64,000 nucleotides of DNA, taken from Opitutaceae bacterium (GTDB taxonomy: Bacteria; Verrucomicrobiota; Verrucomicrobiia; Opitutales; Opitutaceae). The translations under genes were made by a program, and so were the position numbers. The notes beneath the pieces were generated by a model. The model was not told the DNA's origin. It saw only the letters and a program-made list of their open reading frames with translations, and searched no databases. The stretch is from the NCBI GenBank assembly GCA_016711225.1, contig JADJTK010000015.1, forward strand, positions 1 to 64,000. The letters run 5' to 3'. Below are positions 17,545 to 28,094 of the stretch, piece after piece; within the stretch, counting starts at the first letter, position 1; every line of letters starts with the position of its first letter.

Positions 17545-18745
17545 TCACACGGATGCGCTTCGTCCTTCGTACAGTTCCTTCATCAACTTGAGCTCAAGAA
17601 GCGCCAAGGGTTGCGAACCAATCGCCGGTTTCCCGCTGCGATCGGTGGCCTTGAGCACCCGGGAGAAGGCCTCAGCGGATTGCAGCACAGCGTCGGCCAG
17701 CAACTTGTCGCTGATTGCCGCCAGCGGCAGGCCGGCGTGCTGGACCGACTGCAGGGTACCGATCGCGTCGGCGACCTTTTCGGCCAGGGAGAACCAGACC
17801 CGGCCGTGATCGCGAAACGCGGCAAGCATGGCCGGGGAGAGGGTAACGACTGTGTCCGGCCCGATGAGCCCCTCGACGTAACCGACGTCGTAGAAGTTGG
17901 GGTTCTGCACGTCGGTGCCTGCCCACAACAACCGCTGGGCGTGCGCGCCATGCCGACTCAACTCCATCCAGCGATGACCATGGAAATCGAGAGGAAGCGC
18001 TGATAGGTGATTTTCGCGCTGGCGATCGCCACCTTGCCCAGAAGGGAGCGCGCAACTCGGCCGGCTCCTCGGGTTGGGCGGAAGAAATCAGTCGCTTGCC
18101 GATCCAGTCGTCCACTGCGGTATCGATTGGGCTGATAAAGAAGCTGGCCACGCTGGCCACCTTCCCCGGGTCCCCGCCTTGCCGCACCAAGTGCTCCAGC
18201 CCGTCGAAGTAGGCGGCCGCCACGTGCTCATAGACCTCCGGCGCGAAGAGCAGTGTGACACTCGCGTTGATTCCTTCGCTGATGAGTTGGCGGAACGCGA
18301 CGATGCCCTCCGGTGTTCCCGGCACCTTGATCATGAGATTTTCACGCCCCACCGTCTGCCAGAGGCGCCGCGCCTCTTCGAGGGTACCCGCCGTCTCGTA
18401 GGCAAGCAGCGGCGAAACCGCGAGACTCACGAAGCCATCCCGCCGCATCGTGTGCAGGTAAACCGGCCGAAAGAGATCGGCGGCCGCCTGAATATCGCGC
18501 ACCGCGAGCCGTTCATAGAGCGTCTGAGACTCGAGCCCTTGCGACTCCGGAGCCTCAAGCAAGTCGCAGTAGTCGCCGCTACCGACAACGGCCTTCGCGA
18601 AAACGGCGGAGTCCGTCGTCAGCCCGCGCAACCCCTCGTCGGCGATCAGGCGTTTGAGCTCTCCGCTGGTGATCAGACTACGGTTAATCGCGTGCAACCA
18701 GACGGACTGTCCACGGTTCAATAGGGAAAAAAGACGGCTTTTCAT
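17545..18745 (-). pseudogene. Transaldolase, two frameshifts, joined in frame to the upstream ATPase
   Basis: Transaldolase moves a dihydroxyacetone unit between sugar phosphates in the pentose phosphate pathway. The TIM-barrel is clear: MKSRLFSLLNRGQSVWLHAI, then LRGLTTDSAVFAKAV, DLFRPVYLHTMRRDGFVSLA, the Schiff-base Lys in NLMIKVPGTPEG and INASVTLLFAPEVYEHVA. The usual TSNP of this family is TTDS here. After DDWIGKRLISSAQPEEPAEL two missing bases (near 18045 and 17985) move the rest into other frames: LGKVAIASAKITYQRF, then WMELSRHGAHAQRLLWAGTD to the end at 17545. The start ATG 18745 has no stop before it: the P-type ATPase frame runs straight into it. Confidence 0.78.
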
Positions 18746-21544
18746 TGGAATAGAGGTTCGGGGGACTCGGGCCTCACGAGGGCGGCGGGGGGCAGGGGCA
18801 CCCGGCGACGAGCCGGCCGGCGCCACCCTCGCCCTTCGGTTGCGCACCAGCTTCGCCAGCTCCAGGGCCGCCAGCGGGATCGCGCCCAGCGCGAGCAGGA
18901 GCAGGCAATCGGTAAACGGCAGATACGTGGTCTTCAGAAAGCGTCCCAGGCTCTCACTATGCTGGCTCCACACCTGCAGGCCGATGGAAACGGCCACGAC
19001 CAGCACCAGGTTCAGATTCGTGAACAGCGAAATGCGCCACACCGGCTTGGTCTCGCTGCGGGCGCCGAACGATCGTAGAAGCTCGGCAAACACCAACACG
19101 GCGAACGCGGAGGCGCGGGCGGACTCCAGCGTTCCGGTTCGCGAGACATAGAAGTACACAGCGAACGCCACACCGGCCGTGAGCAGGCCGGTGAAGGCCA
19201 TCGTGCCCAGAAAGCCGCCGTCGGTGATGCGCTCGGCGCGGCCCCGCGGATGGCGCTGCATCACCGCGGGGTCGATGGGGTCGGTGGCCAGGCACAGCGC
19301 CGGCAACCCGTCGGTGACCAGATTGATCCAGAGCAGATGGATCGGCAGCAGCGGCATCGGCAGCCCCACGATCACGCAGACAGTCATCAGCAGAAGCTCG
19401 CCGGTGTTTCCGGCCAGCAGATACTGCAGGGTCTTGCGGATGTTGTCGTAGATGCCCCTCCCCTCCTCCACGGCGGCCACGATGGTGGCGAAGGTGTCGT
19501 CGGTGATGATCATGTCCGCGGCCTGCTTGGTCACCTCCGTGCCGGCCTTGCCCATCGCGATGCCGATGTCGGCCCCCTTGATCGCCGGGGCGTCGTTGAC
19601 GCCGTCGCCCGTCATCGCGACCACCGCGTCGTTCGCCTTCCAGGCGCGGATGATGCGCAGCTTATGCTCGGCGGTCACGCGGGCATAGACGGAGATCTCG
19701 GGCACACGCCGGCGCAGCTCGTCCTCGGATAACTTCTCCAGCTCAACGCCTGCCACCGCGACGTCCCCCGCCGCGGCGATGCCGATCTCGCGGGCGATGG
19801 CCGTAGCCGTCTCGGGGTGGTCGCCCGTGATCATCACCACCCGAATTCCCGCCGACCGGCAGAGCGCCACCGCCGCTTTGGCCTCGGCCCGCGGCGGATC
19901 ATACATTCCGGAGAGCCCCACAAATACTAGGTCACGCTCCACCGCCTCGGCGGTGAGTTCGCCGGGGGAGGGATCTCCGGCCAGATCGCGCTGCGCCGAA
20001 CCCAGGACACGCAGCGCCTGCTGCGCGTACGCAGTAGTCTGCGCGAGAAGGCGCTGCCGGTCCTCGTCCGTCAGCGCGCGCACGCCCTCACTGGTGTATT
20101 GATGGGTGCAGCGCTCCAGCAACGGCCCAGGCGCACCGTTGACAAAGGCGCGCAGCTTCCCGTCCGGCAAACGGCGGATGACCGCGCTGCGCTTCCGATC
20201 GGAGTCGAAAGGAATCTCGTGGTGCTTAGGCCACTCCTTCTCGATACGTTCACGATCGCCCCCGGCTTTGCGGCCCGCCGCCAGCAACGCGCCCTCGGTG
20301 GGATCGCCCACCGTCTTCCACGCACCTGCGTCCTCGACCAGATGGGCGTTGTTGCACCCAAGAATCACCGTCGCGAGTTCCAGCAAGGCCGCCTGGTGGA
20401 GCGCCTCCACCGGCTTGCCTTCGAAGCGCACTTCTCCCTCCGGCCCGTAGCCCTCACCGGTGACCTCGTAGCTGCGCCCCGCCACCCACAGCGCTCGCAC
20501 CGTCATCTCGCCCACCGTCAACGTACCCGTCTTGTCGGTACAAATCACCGTGGTCGAGCCGAGCGTCTCGACCGCGGCCAACTTGCGTACCAGCGCGCGC
20601 CGCCGGGCCATGCGCAACACTCCGACCGAAAGCGCCACCGTGACCACCGCGGGCAGCCCCTCCGGCACCGCCGCCACCGCCAGGCTCACCGAAGTCATCA
20701 CCAACTCCAGCCACGGCGTTCCGCGCATCAGCCCTAGTCCGAACAGCAGCGCCACGATGCCCAGGGCCGCCCAGACCAGCACCCGCCCGAAAGCCTCGAG
20801 CTTCTGCTCCAGAGGCGTGCCCTCGTCCGCGCCCGCCTCTTCGATGAGCCCGGCGATACGGCCCAGCTCCGTGTGCATCGCGGTGGCCACCACGACCGCT
20901 TGTCCGGTGCCTGTGGCGACTCCCGTGCCCATGAAGACCAGGTTCGCGCGATCGCCCAGCGGCACCTCGCCGGAGGGCAGGGCCTCGGGCCGCTTCGCCA
21001 CGGCCTCCGATTCGCCGGTGAGCGCCGCCTCGATGCAGGCCAACGACGCGGCGCCCAGCAACCGGGCATCGGCCGCCACCAGATCGCCCGCCTCCAACAC
21101 CAGGATGTCCCCGGCGACGATGCCCGCCGCCGGGATCGCCAGAACCTTCCCCTCGCGGCGGACCTTCGCCTGAGGCGCGGTCATCTGCTTGAGCGCGGCA
21201 ATCGACTTCTCGGCGTTGAACTCCTGATAGAAGCCGATGACCGCATTGAGCACCACGATCGCGAGGATGGCGATCGCATCGACGGTTTCCCCGAGCACGC
21301 CGGAGAGCACACCGGCGCCAATCAGAATCCAGATGAGCAGGCTCTTGAACTGGCCAAGCAAGATCTGCAGCGGGCTGATCCGCTGCGCCTCCTTGAGCTC
21401 GTTCGGCCCGTCGGCGGCCAAACGCGTCGCCGCTTCCGCCGCGGAGAGTCCGGAGGGGGAAGAGTGGAGCTGCAGCAGGACCGCCTCGGCGGACCGGTTA
21501 TACCAGACCTCGCCTTTTGGCGGGGTGACGACAGGAGATTTCAT
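18746..21544 (-). CDS. Cation-transporting P-type ATPase (P2A-like)
   Basis: About 933 residues, a Ca2+-type or related P2 ATPase in the inner membrane. Motifs: N-terminal cation-ATPase domain (WYNRSAEAVLLQLHSSPSGL), actuator TGES (LTGESEAV), M4 PEGLP (VAAVPEGLPAVVTVAL), phosphorylation motif DKTGTLT with Asp337, nucleotide domain (DPTEGALLAA; PFDSDRKRSAV), hinge TGDGVNDAPAIKGADIG and M5-M6 ion site (LLWINLVTDGLPAL). The closest functional types are SERCA/PMR1-like Ca2+ or Mn2+ pumps; exact ion unknown. No stop separates it from transaldolase: the frame continues through a Pro/Arg-rich tail (PAGSSPGAPAPRRPREARVP) and MKSRLF to 17672. I end it at the transaldolase start; an indel probably removed the true stop. 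A natural fusion is unlikely. Confidence 0.85.
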
Positions 21545-21630
21545 GAGGGAAGAAGAACAGGCGCGCCCGGCTCGACCGCCGCCGGTCCACCGAAGTCCGC
21601 CACGGGTTATAGAGCCATCGCCCTGTCGCC

Positions 21631-22728
21631 CTAGAAGGCGCAGGAAACCGAGCAGGAACCAAACTCAGTGGGCGATCCGGTCTGTGTCTTGAATTCCCGG
21701 GTGCGCCGCACCTGCGTATACGTGAACTGCCAACGACCCGCGATCAGGCCTACCCCATAGCTGAAATCCGCCACAAAGGACTCCTTGTCGACCGAGGGGC
21801 TGTCGCGAAACGTGTTACCGTCGAGAAAGAGATCGCGGGCGACCGCTCGCCCATCCGCAGCGCCGAAGACGAAGACGCTGAAGTTGTGCTTCAGAGAGAC
21901 GCGGGGGTCGAGGTCGTCGGTGGGCGTCCCTCCGATACTACCGGCGCGGGCAAGCTGCACCCCGAAATCGCTGGGCAAGTTGAACCCGACACGCACCGTG
22001 CCGCCGCCGTTGGCATAGCTCTGCACATTGCCCAGGCTCGCCCCGACATGCGGGATCAGATCGACTCCCAAGCGCTGGGAAAGGGCGCGCGCGAACATCC
22101 GCCACCGGCGTTCATAGATCAGATTCACGCCCGGTTCGTCATGCAATTGATGTTCCCATCCATGCGCCTTGGCACTGCCGATCCAGCCGTGAATGGTGGT
22201 CTGGGTCTTGCCGGCCAGGCTGTGCGGACCGACAATTCCGAGTTGCAGCGAGATCGTATCGGAAACCGTCCGCGTCTTGCTGACAAAGGCGAACTCCAGG
22301 TAGGTCCAGCCCGCGTACGGGCGGTCGGTCGGATCCGGGGTATACAGCTCATTGTCGGTCGGCGTGTACATATGCTGCCCCAAGGAGAGCCCGAAATTCT
22401 TCTGGCCGTCGCAGCGATTCACAAACGGCAGCGCTTCGACCATACATTGCCTCCATCCCTTCTGCCCCCAGCCCACGAGATCAGCGGAGAGCCAGGAAAG
22501 CTTCACGCCGTTCGAGTAGTGGAAGTCGGTATTGCTGAAAACGTCGTTCTCAAAATACACGGTGAACACCGGAGTGGAGCGGGCGTGATCGGTGAGGACA
22601 GGCGAGTCGATCGTTTCGGCCAGTAGATCGGTACCGCACATCAGCGTGCCCAAACAAAGGGTCGCCAACGTGCGAGGCCATAGCCGCGCGGAAGCGTGCG
22701 GCACAAGAGAGAGAAGGCGGATAGTCAT
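21631..22728 (-). CDS. Lipid A deacylase LpxR family outer-membrane protein
   Basis: 365 residues with a signal sequence (MTIRLLSLVPHASARLWP, then LCLGTLMCGTDLLA) and a C-terminal aromatic end (SCSVSCAF) as for outer-membrane beta barrels. The DUF2219/LpxR hallmark is present: FTVYFENDVFSNTDFHYSNG followed by VKLSW, and DRPYAGWTYLEFAF. LpxR removes the 3'-acyloxyacyl chain of lipid A in Salmonella, a Ca2+-dependent reaction; here the substrate is inferred. I choose ATG 22728, which gives a normal signal peptide, over ATG 22755. It stands between the ATPase and the ABC exporter on the same strand with its own gap of 69 bases. Confidence 0.85.
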   Translation of the reverse strand: MTIRLLSLVPHASARLWPRTLATLCLGTLMCGTDLLAETIDSPVLTDHARSTPVFTVYFENDVFSNTDFHYSNGVKLSWLSADLVGWGQKGWRQCMVEALPFVNRCDGQKNFGLSLGQHMYTPTDNELYTPDPTDRPYAGWTYLEFAFVSKTRTVSDTISLQLGIVGPHSLAGKTQTTIHGWIGSAKAHGWEHQLHDEPGVNLIYERRWRMFARALSQRLGVDLIPHVGASLGNVQSYANGGGTVRVGFNLPSDFGVQLARAGSIGGTPTDDLDPRVSLKHNFSVFVFGAADGRAVARDLFLDGNTFRDSPSVDKESFVADFSYGVGLIAGRWQFTYTQVRRTREFKTQTGSPTEFGSCSVSCAF

Positions 22729-22797
22729 ATTGGGTGAGTAGATTGCTTTCGACACTGGTTCGGAAATTGAGGGGCTCGCCCGCGCCGGAGCGCAGAC

Positions 22798-23922
22798 TCA
22801 GGCCATTTGGCTGATGGTCTTTCGGAAGCGGTTCAGTGAGATGCCGAAGAACACCGCACCGATCGCGCCCAGGGCGAGGAACTGGGGCCAGACCACGCCA
22901 AGGCCCGCGCCGCGAAACAGGATGGCCTGGCTGAGCGCCACGAAGTGGGTGGTCGGCGCCGCCTGCATCACCATCTGCACGAACTGCGGCATACTCTCCC
23001 GCGGGGTCACGTTCCCGGAAAGCAACTGCAGCGGGAGCAACACCAGCACCGCGAGCATGCCGAACTGCGGCATCGAACGCGCCAGGGTGGCCATGAAGAT
23101 CCCTAGCGAGTTGGTGGCGAAAAGGTGCAGCGCCGCGCCGGCCAAGAACAGCGCCACCGAGCCCTCGACGGGGACGTGCAACACGCCGCGCACCACTCCC
23201 AGAAGCGCAAAAGCCGCGGCCAGCAACACTACCAGCCCCATCGACCAGACCTTCGACAACATGATCTCGGCCGGCGTGACCGGCATCACCAGCAGATGCT
23301 CGATGGTGCCGTGCTCGCGCTCCCGGATGAGCGCCGCGCCGGTCAGGATGATCGATAGCATGGTGACGTTGGTGATGATCTCCATCAACGCGCCGAACCA
23401 GGTGGCCTCCAGGTTCGGATTGAACCGCGCCCGCAGCGCCAGTTCCACCGGCGCAGGTGCGCCACCGCGGTGCCGACGCACAAAGTCGGTCACCTCGCCC
23501 AGCACCATCTGCTGAATATAGCTACTGCCGCTGAACGCCTGGCTCATGCGCGTGGCGTCCACATTGAGCTGGATTGCCGGCGACCGGCCGGCGAGCACGT
23601 CGCGCTGGAAGTCCGGGGGGATGTCCAGGACGAAGGTGTAGGTGCCGGCGTCCATGCCGGCGTCGATGTCGGCGGCCGACAGCATCACGGGGGCCTGGAA
23701 GCGCGGCAGGAAGAAGGACTCCCCGATGCGCGCAGACAGCGGCGAACCATCCTCGTCGACGATGGCGATCGGGGCCTTGTTCAACGTCTCCTTCATCGCG
23801 GTGGCCGAGACGTAGATGGAGACCGTGAAGGTGTAGGCGATCAGCACGAGCATGATCGGGTCGCGCGCCAGGCTCCACAGTTCCTTGACGCCGAGGCGGA
23901 CAATGTTGGCGAGGTGCGGCAT
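22798..23922 (-). CDS. yhhJ: ABC-2 type permease (YhhJ-like)
   Basis: 374 residues with one N-terminal membrane helix (DPIMLVLIAYTFTVSIYVS), a large periplasmic domain and five C-terminal helices (VTMLSIILTGAALIRERE; LVVLLAAAFALLGVV; LFATNSLGIFMATLARS; LVLLPLQLLSGNVTPRESM; FLALGAIGAVFFGISL). The RERExGTxEHLLVMP loop and the PRESMP loop are typical of ABC2_membrane_3 permeases. ATG 23922 follows AGGAG and lies 2 bases after the stop of the ATPase-permease gene. It is the last gene of the hlyD-rbbA-yhhJ operon and probably pairs with the membrane part of that protein. Confidence 0.9.
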   Translation of the reverse strand: MPHLANIVRLGVKELWSLARDPIMLVLIAYTFTVSIYVSATAMKETLNKAPIAIVDEDGSPLSARIGESFFLPRFQAPVMLSAADIDAGMDAGTYTFVLDIPPDFQRDVLAGRSPAIQLNVDATRMSQAFSGSSYIQQMVLGEVTDFVRRHRGGAPAPVELALRARFNPNLEATWFGALMEIITNVTMLSIILTGAALIREREHGTIEHLLVMPVTPAEIMLSKVWSMGLVVLLAAAFALLGVVRGVLHVPVEGSVALFLAGAALHLFATNSLGIFMATLARSMPQFGMLAVLVLLPLQLLSGNVTPRESMPQFVQMVMQAAPTTHFVALSQAILFRGAGLGVVWPQFLALGAIGAVFFGISLNRFRKTISQMA

Positions 23923-23924
23923 GC

Positions 23925-26684
23925 TCAGGTCTCCTGTTTCTTCAGCAGCGCGATCGACAGGCCCAGGATCACCGGCACCGCCAGCACCAGCGGCCAGAAC
24001 GAGGCATGCAGGCTGGAGAAGCCCAGGGCTTTGCTGAACACCCCGCGGCTGATCGTCAGAAAATGGGTCGCCGGGTACACCTGGCCGATCCACGCGCCGG
24101 GGCCTTCGAGCGAGGAAACCGGATTCAGCATCCCGGCGAACTGGACCGCCGGAATCAGCGTACCGAGCATCGTCACAAACATCGCCGCGATCTGGCTCCT
24201 CGTGAACGTGGAGGCGAAAAGGCCGAAGCCGGTCGAGAAGACCACATAGAGCAACGCCGCCGTTGTCAGCGTCAGGAGGCTGCCCTTCACCGGCACGTCG
24301 AAGACGGTGACCGCCAACAAGGTCATCGAGGCGAAATTGGCCATGGCCAACGCGACATAGGGCAGTTGTTTGCCGAGCAGGAATTCGCTGCGCGTGACCG
24401 GCGTAACGTAGAGATTGATAATGGAGCCCAGCTCCTTCTCACGCACCACGGAGAGCGCCGTAAGCATCGCCGGGATCATGAGCAGCAACATCGGAATCAC
24501 CGCCGGCACCATCGCGGGCAGGCTGCGTACATCGGGGTTGTAACGAAAACGCGTCGCGATCGTGGCCGGCCCTGCCGCCGCCTCCTGTCCGAGCCGGTGC
24601 GTCGCCATGTCCTGAAGCCAGCCCTGGTGCATGCCCTGCACATAGCCGCGCACCGTCTCAGCGCGGCGCGGCATCGCCCCGTCCACCCAGGCGCCGATTT
24701 GCACCGGCGTGCCTCGCTTGATGTCGCGCGCGAAACCCGACGGGATTTCCACGGCCAGCGCAAGTTCACCGGCCCGCATCCGCTGATCGAGCTCGGCGTA
24801 GTCGGTGATCGGCGGACGCTCGATGAAGTAGCGCGAGCCCGACAAGTTAAGCGCGTAGTTCTGGCTCAGCGTGGTTTGGTCGCGATCGAGCACGGCGTAG
24901 GTCAGGTTCTCCACGTCTAGGCTGATGCCATAGCCCACCACGAACATGAGGATGGCCGTGCCCAACAATGCCATGGTGGCGCGCACCGGATCGCGTTTGA
25001 GCTCGAGGGTCTCGCGTCGGCTGTAGCTCCATGCCCGGGCCAGACTGAAAAACTGGTGGCCGCCCGGGGCCGCGGCGGGTACGGCCGCCGTGGGCGGCGC
25101 CTCCACCGTCGGCGCGGCTGCGGGAGCGGCGTCCGTCGTATCGGCCTCCGTGAGGTAGCGGATGAACGCCTCTTCCAGAGAGGCGCTTCCTCGCTGGCGC
25201 ACGATCTCAGCTGGGGCGCCGGTGACGAGCACGCGGCCGGCGTGCATCAACGAAATGCGGTCGCAGCGCTCCGCTTCGTTCATGAAGTGGGTCGAGATGA
25301 AGATCGTCACCCGGTCGTGGCGCGCGAGGTCGATCATCAGCTGCCACAAGCTGTCGCGGGCGATGGGATCCACCCCGGAGGTCGGTTCATCCAGGATGAG
25401 CAACTCGGGTTTGTGCACCATCGCCACCGCCAGCGACAGACGCTGGCGGATGCCAAGCGGCAAGCTGTCAGGCATCGCGTCCGGCACCTCGCCCAGCCCG
25501 AATCGCTCGATCATCTCCCCCACCCGACCAGGAATCTCAGCGGCCGGCACCTGAAAGAGCCGGGCGTGCAGCACCAGATTCTGCCGCACCGAGAGCTCCG
25601 AATAGAGCGAGAACGACTGCGACATGTAGCCTACGCGCCGGCGCGTCGCGATATCCTTGGGATCCACCTCGTGCCCGAGCAGCGCCGCCCGGCCCTCGGT
25701 CGCCGGCAGCAACCCGGTCAGCATTTTCATCGTGGTCGACTTGCCGCAGCCGTTGGACCCGAGGAAGCCGAAGATTTCCCCGCGCCGAATCCGAAAGCTC
25801 ACGTGATCCACGGCCACAAACGGCCCGAAGCGTTTGGTGAGGTCCGTCGCATCGATGGCGATCTCCGCCCCGTCCCCGGCGGCAAACGGCGGAATCGTCA
25901 CTTCGCGGTGCCCCCGGCGTTTCGCTTCCGGTAGCAGGGCGATGAACGCGGCATCCAGCGAGTCGCTACCGGTGCGCTCGAGCAGCTCGGCCGGTGTGCC
26001 GGTGGCCAGCACGCGTCCGGCGTCCATCGCCACCAGCCAGTCGAAGCGCTGCGCCTCGTCCATGTAGGCGGTGGCCACAATCACGCTCATGCCGGAACGC
26101 ACACTGCGGATGTGCGCGATCAGCTCCCAGAACTGCTGCCGCGCCAGGGGATCCACGCCGGTGGTCGGTTCGTCGAGAATCAGGAGATCCGGGTCGTGGA
26201 TGAGCGCGCAGCACAACCCCAGCTTTTGCTTCATCCCGCCCGAGAGTTTGCCCGCCGGGCGCACGAGGAACGCCGCCAACCCGGTGCTGCGGGTGAGTTC
26301 GTCAATGCGCCGGCGCCGCTCGGCGGCGCTGTGGCCAAACAGACGGCCGAAGAATTGCAGGTTCTCCTCCACCGACAGCGTCGGGTAGAGATTCTTGCCG
26401 AGGCCCTGCGGCATGTAGGAAATGTGCGGGCACACCTTCCGGCGATGGCTGGCAGCGGCCATGTCGCCACCGAGCACCTGCACCCTCCCCTGCTGCACCG
26501 CGCGCGCACCGGCGAGCAGCGACAACAGGCTGGACTTGCCCACGCCGTCCGGGCCGAGCAGGCCCACCATGCATCCGGGTGGGAGGTCGAGCGTCACCCC
26601 ATCCACCGCCACGGTCTTCCCATAGCGCAGGCCGACGTCGACCACACTGGCGACGGGCGCGGAATCGGAAGCACGGAACGTCAT
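23925..26684 (-). CDS. rbbA: RbbA-type double-ATPase / permease fusion
   Basis: 919 residues, close to the E. coli RbbA length. First nucleotide-binding domain: Walker A GPDGVGKSS, signature LSGGMKQK, Walker B LLILDEPTTGVDP. Second: Walker A GSNGCGKSTT, degenerate signature LPLGIRQRLSLA, Walker B LLILDEPTSGVDP. An Ala/Pro linker leads to an ABC-2 permease half with helices near ATMALLGTAILMFVVGYGIS and five towards the C-terminus (MLLLMIPAMLTALSVVREKE). E. coli RbbA was described as ribosome-associated, but this operon context with HlyD-like and YhhJ-like partners argues for an export pump. The start ATG 26684 overlaps the hlyD stop as ATGA. Confidence 0.9.
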   Translation of the reverse strand: MTFRASDSAPVASVVDVGLRYGKTVAVDGVTLDLPPGCMVGLLGPDGVGKSSLLSLLAGARAVQQGRVQVLGGDMAAASHRRKVCPHISYMPQGLGKNLYPTLSVEENLQFFGRLFGHSAAERRRRIDELTRSTGLAAFLVRPAGKLSGGMKQKLGLCCALIHDPDLLILDEPTTGVDPLARQQFWELIAHIRSVRSGMSVIVATAYMDEAQRFDWLVAMDAGRVLATGTPAELLERTGSDSLDAAFIALLPEAKRRGHREVTIPPFAAGDGAEIAIDATDLTKRFGPFVAVDHVSFRIRRGEIFGFLGSNGCGKSTTMKMLTGLLPATEGRAALLGHEVDPKDIATRRRVGYMSQSFSLYSELSVRQNLVLHARLFQVPAAEIPGRVGEMIERFGLGEVPDAMPDSLPLGIRQRLSLAVAMVHKPELLILDEPTSGVDPIARDSLWQLMIDLARHDRVTIFISTHFMNEAERCDRISLMHAGRVLVTGAPAEIVRQRGSASLEEAFIRYLTEADTTDAAPAAAPTVEAPPTAAVPAAAPGGHQFFSLARAWSYSRRETLELKRDPVRATMALLGTAILMFVVGYGISLDVENLTYAVLDRDQTTLSQNYALNLSGSRYFIERPPITDYAELDQRMRAGELALAVEIPSGFARDIKRGTPVQIGAWVDGAMPRRAETVRGYVQGMHQGWLQDMATHRLGQEAAAGPATIATRFRYNPDVRSLPAMVPAVIPMLLLMIPAMLTALSVVREKELGSIINLYVTPVTRSEFLLGKQLPYVALAMANFASMTLLAVTVFDVPVKGSLLTLTTAALLYVVFSTGFGLFASTFTRSQIAAMFVTMLGTLIPAVQFAGMLNPVSSLEGPGAWIGQVYPATHFLTISRGVFSKALGFSSLHASFWPLVLAVPVILGLSIALLKKQET

Positions 26685-27877
26685 TGCGGCACCTTGATCG
26701 CCAGCTCTGCCGGCCACGTCGCCTGCGCGTCGAGTTTGAGCCACGCCACACCGGGCAGGCCGGTCTTCACCAACTTCAAATGCTTCTCGAGGAGCGCACG
26801 ATCGATCTGGGCCTTCACTCGGAACATCAGCTTCTGGCGCTCACTGGCCGTCTCCACCGTCTTGGGAGTGAACTGCGCGGTGCTGGCCACATAAGATACC
26901 TTGGCCGGAATCACCCACTGCAGCGCGGCGTCGAGCACGATGTGCACCTCGCTGCCCAGCGCCACCTTGCCCACCACCGTCTCGGGCAGGAAGAACGTCA
27001 TATAGACATCGCCCAGGTCGACGAGGTTGAGCACCTTGCCGCCGGCCCCGAGCACTTCCCCGGGCTGTGCGATACGATATTGCACACGGCCGGCGCGCGG
27101 CGACTTGAGCAGGCTGTCCTGGATGTCGGCGTCGATGCGCGCAATCGTCGCCTCCGCGGCCTCGACGCTGGAGCCGGCGCCCACGACCTGCGCTTGCGCC
27201 GCCACCGTCGCGGCTTGCGCGGCGGCCACCTGCGCCTGCGCCCCGGCGAGCGCGGCCGCCCCTCCGCTCACGCGGGCCCGCCCGTCGTCGAGATCCTGGA
27301 CGGCGAGCACGCCCTGGCCGGTGAGCGTCTCGGTGCGCACCTGGCGACGCTGCGCGGCATCCAACTCGCTCTCACGCAACTCCACCACCGCCTGCGCCGC
27401 CGCAGTCTGGCTCTGGCTGGCCACCACCTGAGCCTGAGCGCTGGCCACGGCATTGACGGCTTTGCGCGACTGCGCCTGAGCTTCGTCGCGCTGGGCGTCG
27501 AGCACCTCGATCTGCATCTGCGCCAACGACTGGCCCACCACGACAAAATCACCCTCATTGACGAGAATGTCCTGCACGCGTCCGGCGAGCTTGGTGGCAA
27601 TGTCGATCTCGGTGGCCTCGATCCGGCCGTTGCCGACCACAAAGCCAGCTCCCGGGCCGGTGGGTTGCAGAGCGCGCCAAACCAATCCTCCGCCCACGGC
27701 GAGGGCGACCACGATACCGCCCACCAGCAGCTTCTTCTTGAGCGCGGGCTTAAGCCAGAAATTCGCCTCAGCCTGCGGCCCGGCGGGAGCGGCCGCAGGG
27801 GCTGGTGATTGAGAAGGGGCGAAAACCTCCGGCTGGGGAGGCGAGACGGGCGAGGTTGGCGGAGGATCTGTTTTCAT
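26681..27877 (-). CDS. yhiI: HlyD-family periplasmic adaptor (YhiI-like)
   Basis: 398 residues. A Pro-rich cytoplasmic N-terminus is followed by one membrane anchor (KKKLLVGGIVVALAVGGGLVW), a lipoyl-like half (GNGRIEATEIDIATKLAGRV, VNEGDFVVVGQSLAQM), a long Ala/Gln coiled coil (SAQAQVVASQSQTAAAQAVV and more) and the second lipoyl/barrel half (LLKSPRAGRVQYRIAQPGEV; VYMTFFLPETVVGKVALGSE). Such adaptors link inner-membrane exporters to an outer-membrane channel; no TolC gene is in the window. First gene of a three-gene operon whose promoter motif is at 28001-28043. Confidence 0.9.
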   Translation of the reverse strand: MKTDPPPTSPVSPPQPEVFAPSQSPAPAAAPAGPQAEANFWLKPALKKKLLVGGIVVALAVGGGLVWRALQPTGPGAGFVVGNGRIEATEIDIATKLAGRVQDILVNEGDFVVVGQSLAQMQIEVLDAQRDEAQAQSRKAVNAVASAQAQVVASQSQTAAAQAVVELRESELDAAQRRQVRTETLTGQGVLAVQDLDDGRARVSGGAAALAGAQAQVAAAQAATVAAQAQVVGAGSSVEAAEATIARIDADIQDSLLKSPRAGRVQYRIAQPGEVLGAGGKVLNLVDLGDVYMTFFLPETVVGKVALGSEVHIVLDAALQWVIPAKVSYVASTAQFTPKTVETASERQKLMFRVKAQIDRALLEKHLKLVKTGLPGVAWLKLDAQATWPAELAIKVPQ

Positions 27878-28000
27878 ACGCTGAAACTGGAACACCGCCC
27901 CGCGGAACGGCGTAGCGCGAAGGCATTTGGCGCGGAGCGCGCGGCCCAATGCCACCGGCGCAGCACCGCGGCAGACTCGGAGTGAGCCTGATCTGGCCGG

Positions 28001-28043
28001 AGTCTACGCCGGAGTCCGGCCCGCGCGTAGTAGGTGTTACCCG
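28001..28043 (-). promoter_or_regulatory. Putative regulon promoter of the ABC export operon
   Basis: On the minus strand CGGGTAACACCTACT (28043-28029), 22 bases, then TAGACT (28006-28001). The first 11 bases equal those of the 3545 site; the CCAT end is replaced by TACT. Leader about 117 bases. Confidence 0.45.
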
Positions 28044-28094
28044 CCCCGCTCCCCTGCTCGACTCCAGGTAACGAGTGGCCCGCCGTCGTAGCAC

